This document shows, in pieces, positions 1 to 8,648 of a stretch of 64,000 nt of DNA. Position 1 is the first letter of the stretch, and each line of letters starts with the position of its first letter. Made by a program: the position numbers and the translations under genes. This stretch comes from Brevibacillus parabrevis. GTDB taxonomy: Bacteria > Bacillota > Bacilli > Brevibacillales > Brevibacillaceae. The stretch is taken from NCBI RefSeq assembly GCF_003710905.1, contig NZ_RHHV01000010.1, positions 372,001-436,000 on the forward strand, written 5' to 3'. The notes beneath the pieces are model-generated. The model made no database searches. It saw only the letters and a list, made by a program, of their open reading frames with translations, and was not told the origin of the DNA.

Positions 1-92
1 CAAAAAATATAGGCACAGATAAAGAGGGCTGGAATGAAATTAGCACGGAAAAAAGTGAGGGAAAAATCATAGACTTCGAAGAGGTAAAATAA
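1..92 (+). CDS. C-terminal end of an unidentified protein (partial)
   Basis: Frame 3 is open from the window edge and ends with a TAA at 90-92. The visible tail of 29 residues is charged and hydrophilic and finishes DFEEVK. It is too short to assign to a family. The base composition is AT-rich compared with the rest of the window, as is the non-coding stretch after it, so the gene may be accessory. It could also be a chance open frame. Confidence 0.35.
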   Translation, partial: KNIGTDKEGWNEISTEKSEGKIIDFEEVK

Positions 93-618
93 GAGCAATT
101 AAAACCCGCAATACCATTCTTGTCCTTTTGCAAAATAAATACAAAAAAGCGGCTAAACCAAAAACGCTGACCTACTATCGGTCAATGAAGTGCACCTCCT
201 AAAATAGACATTGGATTAAACCTCCTGGTAGATCCGATGCAACCTAAGGGGTGTATTTTTGTTGAAAAAAAGCCCAGCCTTTAGGAGCTAACCTGACAAG
301 TTCATGCTAGAATCCGTGCGGCTGCATAGAGAGAAAAGACAGACATACCATTGAATCATGAAGCATCCCTGAAACAGCAACAAACAGGTCAAACTATGTC
401 ACCCCTAAAAAACCATCCATACAGCAAATAAAAAGTACGACCGAAAATCCGGAAATCGCAGACAATCAATCAGTTTAACCCTTCGACCCGTCGAGAGAGC
501 CTTTACGCTTTTTACGGCCTCCTTTGTTTTCCATCCCCGTTCCCTGATGCGCGGGGGCACGGCAGACGAGCTATAATAGTGGATAGCTAAAAGGGCTACA
601 GGAGAGGAGGGGCCAACG
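93..618. other. AT-rich gene-free stretch with a possible orphan IS3-type end
   Basis: No convincing gene is visible on either strand in this 526-base stretch, which is clearly more AT-rich than the neighbouring genes. At 186-219 the segment beginning TGAAGTGCACCTCC and continuing TAAAATAGACA resembles the terminal inverted repeat of IS3/IS150-type elements, but no transposase or partner end is seen. A TATAAT at 572-577 could be the -10 box for the following AraC remnant. The stretch is best read as decayed accessory DNA. Confidence 0.35.
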
Positions 619-1170
619 TTGCATGCTGACGAGGTTTATCGACAGTTCCGACAGATGATTTTTTCCGTGCAGAGCGTATCGCTTGTCACATGTGCTCACC
701 AAGAGCCGCATTCGCTTCCGGCTTCTTCCTGCCAGCGCATCGGGTTTGTCAAAAGTCACAAAGGTACGCTGACAAGCAATGCGATCGAGCAGGCTGTGGA
801 GGTGGGCGATGTCGTTTTTCTCAGGCCGTGGACGGACACCTCCATTTGCGCGCATGCGGGCAAGCAGCTGGAGGTCTTTTTGATCGAGTTTGCTTTTTGG
901 ACGGAGGCAGCATCGTCCGGGACGGAGCGGACTTTTCTCCAGGGAACAGCCGATTTCCCGCTGGAAAAGTCGTTTCACGTGCGCAGCCATTCGCAGGTTT
1001 TGCATTTGATGGAGGAACTGCACAAAAGTCTGGATGCATTCGCGCATGTTCAAGACGCTCAAAGGTGTGAGCTTTTCCGACTACATAACCCGTTTGCGGA
1101 TCGACCGGGCAAAGGTGCTGCTGGAGTTGCCAGCCAGCCGCTTGCGGGAAGTGGCGCAAAGCGCTGGCCG
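619..1170 (+). pseudogene. AraC-family regulator remnant, internally deleted and frameshifted
   Basis: A TTG start follows a strong GGAGAGGAGGGG ribosome site. About 145 residues look like the N-terminal ligand-binding half of an AraC regulator. The frame then shifts near 1034-1045 into a piece of AraC DNA-binding domain (MFKTLKGVSFSDYITRLRID, then REVAQSAG). The linker and first recognition helix are missing, and the second helix-turn-helix is cut off at about 1165, where a permease fragment begins. Two deletions therefore inactivated the gene. AraC regulators next to FecCD permeases usually control siderophore uptake operons, so this is probably the scar of a lost iron-uptake locus. Confidence 0.7.
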
Positions 1171-1430
1171 GAGCTTGTGTCGCGGTTGTCGGTTCGATCG
1201 GGTTTGTCGGCTTGCTTGCTCCGCACATGGCTGGCAGGCTGGTCGGGGGCAAGCGCATTTGGCTGCTTCCTGTAGCTGCCCTGCTCAGAGCCATTTTGCT
1301 GGTTGCAGCGGACGGACTGGGCAGATGGCTGCTACCTCCGCTTGAGGTTCCGGTGGGCATCGTGACGGCTGTAATCGGTGCGCCGTACTTCCTTTACTTG
1401 ATCGGCAAAGAAAAAAGCAGAAGCTGGTAA
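1161..1430 (+). pseudogene. FecCD-type siderophore ABC permease, C-terminal fragment
   Basis: Frame 3 from about 1161 reads ALAGACVAVVGSIGFVGLLA followed by PH, the conserved motif near the end of FecCD/BtuC permeases. It continues to a typical C-terminus ending at 1430 with two hydrophobic segments and IGAPYFLYLI. Only about 90 of roughly 330 residues remain, with no start of its own. It joins the AraC remnant across the shared bases GCTGGCC, suggesting a deletion between short direct matches. Confidence 0.75.
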
Positions 1431-1440
1431 ACAAACACAA

Positions 1441-1480
1441 AAAGCCCTGTCTTGCACACTGCTGCGAGACGGGGCTTCTT
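1441..1480 (-). terminator. Bidirectional terminator hairpin
   Basis: AAGCCCTGTCT pairs with AGACGGGGCTT around a short loop. A T-run is present for the minus strand, so it ends the iminopeptidase transcript; it may also stop transcripts from the upstream remnants. Confidence 0.6.
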
Positions 1481-1507
1481 GTGTTTTCCATATCGAGTCA
1501 ACCGGAA

Positions 1508-2386
1508 TTATCGCTTGTCCGCTTGGCGCAAAAACGCGCGGACGGTCTGTACGTATTCGTCTGTTTCTTCCAAATAGCCGAGATGGGAGCTGTGCTCCAA
1601 CACATGCAGCCCGGCGTTTGGCACGAGCGACTGGTAGTAGCTTGTTGCTTCCGGGGTCGCCTCGTCGTAGCGACCGCACACAAACAGGGCAGGAATCGCG
1701 ATTTCATGCAGCTTCGGCGTGTAATCAAACGTCTTGAGATTGCCTGTCGGGCAAAACTCGGACGGCCCCCACATCGTCATGTACACGTCTTTGTTGGCTT
1801 TCGCACGGCTTTGCGTCATGACTTCTGGCAACGGCTCCATGCGGCAAACGTGGCGCGCGTAGTATTGTTTCATCGCGTCCTGATACTCTTTGGAATCCGT
1901 CGTTCCTTGCTGTTCGTGCCGGGCAATCGTCTGCTGGACGTCTTCCGGCAGTTGGGCGATCAGCCGATCAGCGTCTTCTTTCCAGAGCTGGGCACGGAGG
2001 CAAGGACTGGAGAAAATCACGCTCGCAACGCCCGCAGGCTTAGCGTCAATCAAATAAGCCGCAGCCAGCATCGTTCCCCACGAATGGCCGAGAATATGAA
2101 CCTCGGTCAAATCAAGCGCCTGTCGAATGCAGGCCAGCTCTTCTACAAAGCGCTCCGTTTTCCACAGCGAGGAGTCGGTCGGTCTGTCCGAGTTGCCCGA
2201 GCCGAGCTGGTCGTAAAAAATAACGGGACGCTCGTCGCCAAGCACGTGCAATGCAGACTGGAGCGGGTCGTGCGTGTTGCCAGGCCCGCCGTGCAACACG
2301 ATCAGCGGAGTGTGATTGCCTGTGCCGACGCGGTTGTACCATACTTTTCCGCCAGGAACTTCGATGTAGCCTTCCTGCTTGTTCAT
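1508..2386 (-). CDS. pip: Proline iminopeptidase (alpha/beta hydrolase, peptidase S33)
   Basis: This 292-residue cytosolic protein has the layout of proline iminopeptidases, which remove N-terminal proline from peptides. The oxyanion region HGGPG is at residues 32-36 and the nucleophile elbow GHSWG puts the catalytic serine at 102. The acid is probably Asp241 (GRYDEATPE) and the base His268. Length fits the family (290-310). It is a single gene with its own terminator. Other S33 aminopeptidases remain possible, but HGGPG together with GHSWG strongly favours iminopeptidase. Confidence 0.88.
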   Translation of the reverse strand: MNKQEGYIEVPGGKVWYNRVGTGNHTPLIVLHGGPGNTHDPLQSALHVLGDERPVIFYDQLGSGNSDRPTDSSLWKTERFVEELACIRQALDLTEVHILGHSWGTMLAAAYLIDAKPAGVASVIFSSPCLRAQLWKEDADRLIAQLPEDVQQTIARHEQQGTTDSKEYQDAMKQYYARHVCRMEPLPEVMTQSRAKANKDVYMTMWGPSEFCPTGNLKTFDYTPKLHEIAIPALFVCGRYDEATPEATSYYQSLVPNAGLHVLEHSSHLGYLEETDEYVQTVRAFLRQADKR

Positions 2387-2496
2387 CGTTTTTCATCCTC
2401 CACTTGTCACTCTTGTTGATCCAATTCTTTTTACCAATATACCATTTTTAGAAGATTTTTGCGTGAGTAGCTGTGTGCGTGCGCCAAGCGCATGAT

Positions 2497-2534
2497 TTTA
2501 CACTTTTTTTAGATTTCGTTTAGAACGCGTTTAG
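2497..2534 (+). promoter_or_regulatory. Four direct repeats at 11-bp period (OmpR-family operator)
   Basis: TTTAC at 2497 and TTTAG at 2508, 2519 and 2530 are spaced exactly 11 bp apart. One helical turn between direct repeats is how tandem OmpR/PhoB-type regulators bind DNA. The array ends about 10 bp before a TATCAT -10 box (2545-2550) that has no good -35 box, as expected for an activated promoter. The OmpR-type regulator encoded at 5047-5748 is an obvious candidate to bind here. Confidence 0.55.
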
Positions 2535-2602
2535 GCTTCCGCTTTATCATCGCTAGTAGAGAAAGTGAGGCTGCTTTCTACACGAAACTGGAGGGATGAC
2601 TG

Positions 2603-3505
2603 GTGCGAAAAAAATGGCTGGCGGTGGCATTGGCGGTCGGAATCGGCGGGGTAGCGACGTGGGGGATGAGCGTTTCGGCGCAAGCGGACAACGGCGCACT
2701 GGAGTCGTACACATCGGCGTTAAAGCAGACGAAAGAAGCAGGGAGCTTGACTGCGCACGCTCACCTGGAGTTGACAGACAACCAGACGAAGCTTTTTGCA
2801 GTCGACGGGGTGGCCAAAGTCGATCATGAGCAAAAGCTGGGCAGCGTGGATGGCACGTATGTCGATGCGAACGGCGAAGGAAGCTTTCAAGCATTTCGCG
2901 AGCCGACTCAAATGGTTTTTAAAAAAGGGGATCGCGATCTGTATCGCGTCATGGAGGCAATGGATTGGCAACAACAACAGCCTGAGCAGGATCAGCACGC
3001 TATGAGCAGCGCCATGATCGAGCAGGTGCACAAAACATTGTTCGGAAGCATGGAGAAATGGACGACGATGGAAAACTTGCCGGATGGCGGGAAACGAGTA
3101 TCCTTGAAGCTCGACGAGGAGCAAATGCCTGTGTTCGCCAAAATGCTAGGCCCGATCATGTACGCGAAAATCGTTGAACGCAGCCAGGAAGCGAGGGCGG
3201 GTGAAGCCGAAAAAGGACTCGCGCTGAAGCTGCCCGCTTTGCAGGAAGACGTGCATCTGGAGCAAGTCGTGCTGAACGCGACGATCAACGAGCAAAACCA
3301 GATCGAGCAGCAAACAGCCAAGGTGGAGCTGGTCGGGACGGACGCTTCCGGCGTCGTGCATACTTTGCAACTGACTGTGGACGTCCGCTTGTCGGATTTG
3401 GCAGCGACCACTCCCGAGCGCGTGGATTTGACGGGGAAACAAGTGGAGAAAGTGACTCGCGAAGAGATGCGCAGCCACTGGGCAAAAGGCGGCTGGCGGC
3501 ACTAA
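2603..3505 (+). CDS. Exported protein of unknown function
   Basis: The protein has 300 residues. The GTG start was chosen for the GGAGGG site about 8 bases upstream. Residues 1-28 form a signal peptide (basic RKK, hydrophobic stretch, cleavage near AQA-D). The mature part is soluble, rich in charged residues and Gln, and has no cysteine or transmembrane segment. I do not recognise the family; the alternating pattern could fit a LolA-like lipoprotein-carrier fold, but that is a guess. It sits directly before a histidine kinase gene behind the 11-bp repeat array, so it may be a target or an accessory of that two-component system. Confidence 0.75.
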   Translation: MRKKWLAVALAVGIGGVATWGMSVSAQADNGALESYTSALKQTKEAGSLTAHAHLELTDNQTKLFAVDGVAKVDHEQKLGSVDGTYVDANGEGSFQAFREPTQMVFKKGDRDLYRVMEAMDWQQQQPEQDQHAMSSAMIEQVHKTLFGSMEKWTTMENLPDGGKRVSLKLDEEQMPVFAKMLGPIMYAKIVERSQEARAGEAEKGLALKLPALQEDVHLEQVVLNATINEQNQIEQQTAKVELVGTDASGVVHTLQLTVDVRLSDLAATTPERVDLTGKQVEKVTREEMRSHWAKGGWRH

Positions 3506-3578
3506 GGCAGGGGCGTGCGTCTTTTGCCAGGCGCTGTAGTATAATGACAGCAATTATGCGCATCGGAGGAGAGGAACC

Positions 3579-5069
3579 ATGTCAATCAAAACGAGGCTTT
3601 GGTTGTCTTATATCGCCATGATCGTCGTTCCGGTGGTCTGTTTTGGACTGGTCGCCTCGACTCTGGTGGCGGTTTTTTGGGGAGAGTCATTCCCGCGCGA
3701 AAAAGCACCGGGGAAACCGCTGTTTCGGCAAAACATGGACAGACGAGACGAGCTGTTTGCAGGAGTGGCGTTTTTGGCGCAGCACGATGCGGAGCGGTTG
3801 CTGGACAATGAGCTGCTGACCGAAACGGATGAGCAACTACGCCCGTTTGGCGGAGCATTCATATTGGCGAAAGAGGGAGCGGTGCTGTTCGCTTCTTCTT
3901 CCCTGGCTCAGGCCGATTTGCCGAAATACATGCAGTCCGCTGCGGCTGAAGAACGCCCGCGCCAGTGGCCGCCATGGGAAAGCAGCAGACATGTCGCCAG
4001 GACGTATGCGTTTTCCTTCGCCGACAAGAGTCAGGGCACTCTTTATTTTCTGGCTGACGACAGCTCCTTGTTTTCGTCGGGAATCTCTTTCTTTGCGCTC
4101 ATGATCGTCAGCTTCCTCGTCATTATCGGGCTGACGAACGGGATTTTGACGTATTTGGTGTCCAAGAGCATCATCCGTCCGCTGTACGCGCTCAAACAGG
4201 CGGCTCACGAGATCAAGGAGGGCCATCTGGAGCGGCCTGTACAACTCGGGCGAAAAGATGAGCTGGGCGAGCTGGGCGAGGCTTTTGAGGAGATGCGCGT
4301 CCGGTTGTACGACTCGATTCGCATGCAGCTACAATACGAGGAAAGCCGCAAAGAGCTGATTGCGAGCATCTCGCACGATTTGAAGACGCCGATTACCGGA
4401 ATCAAGGCGTGCGTGGAGGCTGTGCTGGACGGAATTGCCGATACGCAGCCGAAACGGGAGAAATACATGCGGATGATCGCCAGCAAATCCGCGCAAATGG
4501 ATCGGCTCATCGACGAGCTGCTTTTGTACTCGCGGCTGGACTTGAACCGTCTGCCTTTTCATCTGGAGCCGGTCAATATTCGGGCCTACCTGACCGATTG
4601 GGTGCAGGCGCTGCGTCTGGAGCCTGGTATGTCTGACGTACGGCTGAACGTGGCGGGAACAGAGGGCGGCCCGCTTGCCGTCATGGCAGATCGGGAAAAG
4701 CTGCATCGGGTGCTGATGAACATGATCGACAACAGCATGAAATACATGGACAAACCACTGAAACAAATCGACGTGCGAGTGGAGCGGACAGCAGACGAAG
4801 TTATTGTGACGATTGCCGACAATGGAGCGGGTATTGCGGAGGAAGCGATGCCGCACATTTTTGACCGCTTTTACCGGGCGGACCCTGCGCGCAACACGAC
4901 AACGGGCGGCAGCGGACTGGGACTTGCGATCGTCAAGCAATTGGTAGAAGGGCACGGAGGACGCGTCTGGGCGCGCAGCGAGGTCGGCAGCGGAACGGAC
5001 ATCTGTTTTTCCTTGCCGCTGCAAAAAGGGACGGAAGGTGGAGCGGATGAAGCACATATTGATCGTTGA
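3579..5069 (+). CDS. Sensor histidine kinase
   Basis: This 496-residue membrane kinase has TM1 at about 8-33, an extracytoplasmic sensor of about 135 residues, TM2 at about 170-193 and a HAMP linker to about 246. The phospho-accepting His266 lies in SISHDLKTP, and an HATPase_c domain carries N (NMIDNSMKY), G1 (DNGAGI) and G2 (GSGLGLAIV) boxes. The sensor sequence matches no family I know. The start has GGAGAGGAACC upstream. The 3' end overlaps its response regulator by 23 bases, so the two are translationally coupled. Confidence 0.9.
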   Translation: MSIKTRLWLSYIAMIVVPVVCFGLVASTLVAVFWGESFPREKAPGKPLFRQNMDRRDELFAGVAFLAQHDAERLLDNELLTETDEQLRPFGGAFILAKEGAVLFASSSLAQADLPKYMQSAAAEERPRQWPPWESSRHVARTYAFSFADKSQGTLYFLADDSSLFSSGISFFALMIVSFLVIIGLTNGILTYLVSKSIIRPLYALKQAAHEIKEGHLERPVQLGRKDELGELGEAFEEMRVRLYDSIRMQLQYEESRKELIASISHDLKTPITGIKACVEAVLDGIADTQPKREKYMRMIASKSAQMDRLIDELLLYSRLDLNRLPFHLEPVNIRAYLTDWVQALRLEPGMSDVRLNVAGTEGGPLAVMADREKLHRVLMNMIDNSMKYMDKPLKQIDVRVERTADEVIVTIADNGAGIAEEAMPHIFDRFYRADPARNTTTGGSGLGLAIVKQLVEGHGGRVWARSEVGSGTDICFSLPLQKGTEGGADEAHIDR

Positions 5070-5748
5070 GGACGACACGGTAATCGCAGAGGTGGAAAAA
5101 GACTACCTGGAAGCAAACGGCTATACAGTCGAGGTCGCCCATTCGGGAGAGGTCGGCTTGCAAAAAGCGCTGACAGAGCCATACGATCTGATCATTCTCG
5201 ACTTGATGCTGCCTGTGGTAGACGGCTTTGCCATTTTGCGCGAGGTGCGTGAAGCGAAAAACATCCCGATCCTGCTCGTCTCCGCCAAAAAAGAGGACAT
5301 CGACAAGATCCGCGGCTTGGGGCTGGGCGCGGATGATCATATTAGCAAACCGTTCAGCCTGGGCGAACTGGTGGCGAGAGTAAAAGCGCACCTGGCCCGC
5401 TACGACCGCCTCGTTTCCGATGGTTCCCAGAGCCAGCGAGCGCCGCAGGACGAAATTCGCATGCGTGGCTTGCGGATCGACAAGCTCGCCCGCAAGGTGT
5501 ACGTCCGTGGACAAGAAGTTGCCTTTACGTCGAAAGAATATGAGCTGCTGCTGTTTTTGGCGACGCATCCGAACTGGGTGTTCAGCAAAAACGATTTGTT
5601 CGAGAAAATTTGGGGACTGGATTCCCTTGGCGATATTGCTACCGTGACCGTGCACATCAGCAAGCTGCGCGAAAAAATCGAGATCGACCCGACGAAGCCG
5701 CAGTATATCGAAACGGTTTGGGGAGTCGGGTACCGTTTTCAACTGTAG
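5047..5748 (+). CDS. OmpR/PhoB-family response regulator
   Basis: The ATG at 5047 is preferred over an in-frame GTG at 5038 because AAAGGTGGAG lies just upstream. The 233-residue protein has a receiver domain with acidic pair Glu8/Asp9/Asp10, phospho-acceptor Asp52 and Lys101. A winged-helix domain follows (FTSKEYELLLFL, then TVHISKLREKIE and GVGYRF). It pairs with the kinase it overlaps. The 11-bp direct repeats at 2497-2534 suit this class of DNA-binding domain. Confidence 0.92.
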   Translation: MKHILIVEDDTVIAEVEKDYLEANGYTVEVAHSGEVGLQKALTEPYDLIILDLMLPVVDGFAILREVREAKNIPILLVSAKKEDIDKIRGLGLGADDHISKPFSLGELVARVKAHLARYDRLVSDGSQSQRAPQDEIRMRGLRIDKLARKVYVRGQEVAFTSKEYELLLFLATHPNWVFSKNDLFEKIWGLDSLGDIATVTVHISKLREKIEIDPTKPQYIETVWGVGYRFQL

Positions 5749-5803
5749 GTGTAGCTATCTATGTAGCTGCGGCGGCTCACAGAGGCTCAAAAGAGGTGAA
5801 AGC

Positions 5804-6304
5804 ATGTACAAGCTGGGCATGAAAGGGAAGAAGTGGCTGCTGCTCCTGCATTTGCTCTTTTCAGCGATTATGCTGGGCGGAGCGGTCCTGTTTCTCGTTT
5901 TGAGCATCGTGGCGGCGAATACGGACGATGCCGGGGTATTTGCCGCCTGTTACACCGCGATGCACACCTTGGCGAAAACAAGCGTGCGCGCGTCGACCAT
6001 CGGCACGATCGTCACAGGTGTGCTGCTTTCCGTCTGGACGCATTGGGGGCTGTTTCGCTATTACTGGCTCATCGCCAAAGAAGTGCTGACGCTCGTCACG
6101 ATCCTGCTCGGTCCCGTCGCCATGTACGTCTGGACGTTGCCAGCGGTCAGCCTGGCCTGGGCGCAAGGGTTGGAAGCGATGGGCAATCCCGCGTTTATCG
6201 TCAACAGCGAAAAGCTCTGGATCGGGATTGTCTTGCAGCTGCTTTCGCTGATTCTGTTGTTTCTTTTGTCGGTGTTCAAGCCGTGGGGGAAACGAAAAAG
6301 CTGA
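5804..6304 (+). CDS. Small integral membrane protein, DUF2269-like
   Basis: The 166-residue protein has four hydrophobic segments (about 12-33, 58-78, 83-104 and 137-158) and a basic C-terminus, consistent with an inner-membrane protein of the DUF2269 type; function unknown. AAAGAGGTG precedes the ATG. It lies 55 bases after the response regulator in the same direction and before a clear terminator, so it may be the last gene of the two-component operon. Confidence 0.7.
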   Translation: MYKLGMKGKKWLLLLHLLFSAIMLGGAVLFLVLSIVAANTDDAGVFAACYTAMHTLAKTSVRASTIGTIVTGVLLSVWTHWGLFRYYWLIAKEVLTLVTILLGPVAMYVWTLPAVSLAWAQGLEAMGNPAFIVNSEKLWIGIVLQLLSLILLFLLSVFKPWGKRKS

Positions 6305-6324
6305 ACATACGTCTTTGTAACAGT

Positions 6325-6361
6325 AGACTATCTTTTGCGTAGGCGAAAGGTAGTCTTTTTT
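6325..6361 (+). terminator. Rho-independent terminator
   Basis: AGACTATCTTT and AAAGGTAGTCT form a stem with a short loop followed by six T residues. It closes the two-component operon. Confidence 0.75.
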
Positions 6362-6404
6362 GCGTATGCCCTCCACAAGCTGCCATTCTTTTGCGTAAAA
6401 TGGG

Positions 6405-6415
6405 TGTCAGTGACA
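6405..6415. promoter_or_regulatory. Short perfect dyad upstream of the biosynthetic cluster
   Basis: TGTCA-G-TGACA is a perfect 11-bp inverted repeat about 45 bases before the FabH-like start, in the only gap where a promoter for the six-gene cluster could lie. It may be an operator. No regulator gene lies within the cluster. Confidence 0.25.
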
Positions 6416-6457
6416 GCATACAGTGTGAGAGACAGACAATCGAGGGAGAACCAGACC

Positions 6458-7453
6458 ATGGAGAGAAGAGTAAAATTGCTGGGCACGGGAAAATACTTGC
6501 CCGCGCGAGTCGTGACAGCGGCAGAGCTGGATGAACAGCTCGGGCTGGCTACAGGATGGACCGAAAAAAAATCCGGGGTTCGGATTCGCCATTATGTTAC
6601 AACGGAAACAGCCGCGCAGATGGGGGCGATTGCCGCCAAACGAGCGGCGGAAGCGGCAGGAGTCTCGTTGCAGGAGCTTGACTGCATCGTCTGTGCGAGC
6701 GGAACGGCGCAGCAAGAAATTCCGTGCACAGCGGCCTTGATCCAGGAAGAGCTGGGGCTTTCCCGTACCGGGATTCCTTGCTTTGATATCAATTCGACTT
6801 GCCTGAGCTTCGTGACTGCGCTCGACGTCATGTCTTGCGCGATGGCTGCGGGTGTATACAAGCGCGTGCTGATCGTCTCGACGGAGATCGCTTCGATGGG
6901 ACTGAACTGGAAGCAAAAAGAAAGCTGCGTGCTGTTTGGCGATGGAGCGGCAGCGGTCGTCGTGGGGCAGACACCGGAAGGCGAGTCGTCCCGCATTATA
7001 AGCTCAGCGATGCAAACCTACAGCGAAGGGGCGCACTATTCGGAAATTCGCGGCGGCGGAACGATGGTGCACCCGCGCCACTATGCGAACGGACACGAGG
7101 ATGACTTCGCTTTTGACATGGACGGACGCAAAATTTTTCGCTTGACCTCGCAGTTGATTACCGGCTTTGTCGACAGCTTGCTCGCGAAAGCGTCCGTGAG
7201 CAAAAAGCAGCTGCAGGCCGTCATTCCCCACCAGGCGAGCGGGATGGCGCTGCGCATCATGAGAACGAAGCTCGGCTTTATGGAGCAGCAAATGGTCGAT
7301 ATCATGGCGGACCACGGCAACGTCATTGCCGCTTCGATCCCGATGGCTTTGCACGAGGCGATCAGCCAGAAGCGTGTAGCGAGGGGAGATTGCCTGCTTT
7401 TGCTCGGTACTTCCGCCGGGTTGTCGCTCGGAGGGATTGTGCTTGAATACTGA
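6458..7453 (+). CDS. 3-oxoacyl-ACP synthase III (FabH/OleA-like) condensing enzyme
   Basis: The 331-residue thiolase-fold enzyme starts at the ATG behind GAGGGAG; an in-frame upstream extension is not conserved-looking. The catalytic triad of the FabH family is complete: Cys115 in NSTCLSF, His258 in IPHQASG and Asn288 in HGNVIAASIP. It should form a carbon-carbon bond between an acyl starter and a malonyl or second acyl unit. Its place at the head of a cluster with an SDR, an adenylating enzyme and an MBL hydrolase argues for specialised metabolism rather than housekeeping fatty-acid initiation. OleA-like head-to-head condensation is an alternative to FabH-like activity. Confidence 0.85.
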   Translation: MERRVKLLGTGKYLPARVVTAAELDEQLGLATGWTEKKSGVRIRHYVTTETAAQMGAIAAKRAAEAAGVSLQELDCIVCASGTAQQEIPCTAALIQEELGLSRTGIPCFDINSTCLSFVTALDVMSCAMAAGVYKRVLIVSTEIASMGLNWKQKESCVLFGDGAAAVVVGQTPEGESSRIISSAMQTYSEGAHYSEIRGGGTMVHPRHYANGHEDDFAFDMDGRKIFRLTSQLITGFVDSLLAKASVSKKQLQAVIPHQASGMALRIMRTKLGFMEQQMVDIMADHGNVIAASIPMALHEAISQKRVARGDCLLLLGTSAGLSLGGIVLEY

Positions 7454-8615
7454 GCGGACGGTCCTTTTGACAGGAGGGAGGGCACCTGCCACGCTGGAGT
7501 TGGCCCGGCTGTTTCACGCGGGCGGACACCGCGTCGTTGCAGCGGAAAGCGCGGGGCGGCACCTGTGCGCTCATTCGCGCTATGTAGCCCGCTCCTATCG
7601 CGTTCCGCCACCCCGGACGAAGACGGATGCCTATATCGCCGAGCTGTGCCAGATCATGCAAAAGGAGCGCGTCGACCTGCTCGTTCCGACTTGCGAGGAA
7701 ATTTTTTACGTCGCGCACGGCCGCGAGCGGTTGCTGGCATATGGCGCCGTGCTGGTGGAGCCGCTTCCTGTGCTGCGCGCTTTGCATGACAAATGGCTGT
7801 TTCAGGAACAGGCACAGGCAGCAGGGGCGAAAGTTCCGCATACGATTCGGGTGGAATCTGCGCACGAGCGGGACGAAGCGATTCGCCAAGCGAGTGGCCC
7901 GATCGTGCTGAAGCCTGTCTACTCCCGCTTCGCCGCCCATGTCCAGATCATCCGCGATCTGTCCAGGGTGGAGTTGTCCAGGCTTCCTGTCCCGTCTGCC
8001 GCTCAGCCGTGGCTCGTCCAGCAGTTCATTGCAGGACGCCAGCTGTGCAGCTACGCGGTCGCCCATGAAGGAGAGCTTGCGCTGTACGCGGACTATGAGA
8101 CGGTGCACACGGCCGGGCAAGGGGCGACGATTCATTTTGCCTCTGCCGGACATGGCGGAGTATACGATTTTGTCACGCGGTTTGTCCGCAGGCACAAGTT
8201 CAACGGGCAGATCGCTTTTGACCTGATCGAGAGCGATGCAGGCGAACTGTATGTGCTCGAATGCAATCCGCGGCTGACGAGCGGGATTCATCTGTTTGCG
8301 GAGCAACAGGTGGCGGATGCCTTTTTTGCAGGTGGAAAAGAGGTGCTCGTGCCAGAGACAGGACGATCCTATATGCTTGGCCTTGCCATGCTGAGCTACG
8401 GACTGGCAAATGTCAAGGGCTGGTCGGGCTGGAAAAGGTGGGCGCGCGACCTGTCCGGCGCGCGGGATGTGCTCTTTCGCCTGGACGATCTGCGCCCGTT
8501 TTTTGACCAGTTTGCCATGCTCGGCGATCTGGCCTGGCAAAGCGTGAGCACGAGAACAAGCATGCTCGCATGCAGTACGAGCGATATCGAATGGAACGGG
8601 GAAGTGCCGCGCTGA
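7443..8615 (+). CDS. ATP-grasp domain ligase
   Basis: This protein of about 390 residues has an N-terminal Rossmann-like pre-ATP-grasp part (VLLTGGRAPATLELARLF). A Lys-containing ATP-binding strand (IVLKPVYSR) and the metal-binding LECNPRLTSGIH follow, as in carbamoyl-phosphate synthetase/PylC-type ligases. These enzymes couple a carboxylate to an amine through an acyl phosphate; the substrate here is unknown. TTG at 7443 gives good spacing from GGAGGG; TTG at 7437 is an alternative. It overlaps the synthase gene by 11 bases. The C-terminal 90 residues have no motif I recognise. Confidence 0.8.
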   Translation: MNTERTVLLTGGRAPATLELARLFHAGGHRVVAAESAGRHLCAHSRYVARSYRVPPPRTKTDAYIAELCQIMQKERVDLLVPTCEEIFYVAHGRERLLAYGAVLVEPLPVLRALHDKWLFQEQAQAAGAKVPHTIRVESAHERDEAIRQASGPIVLKPVYSRFAAHVQIIRDLSRVELSRLPVPSAAQPWLVQQFIAGRQLCSYAVAHEGELALYADYETVHTAGQGATIHFASAGHGGVYDFVTRFVRRHKFNGQIAFDLIESDAGELYVLECNPRLTSGIHLFAEQQVADAFFAGGKEVLVPETGRSYMLGLAMLSYGLANVKGWSGWKRWARDLSGARDVLFRLDDLRPFFDQFAMLGDLAWQSVSTRTSMLACSTSDIEWNGEVPR

Positions 8616-8648
8616 GCGGGTTTCTTTGGAAAGGATGGGAGAAGGCAC

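Noticed and set aside
186-219. Complete IS3-family insertion sequence
   Set aside because: Only one terminus-like sequence is seen; no transposase frames or second end lie within the window.
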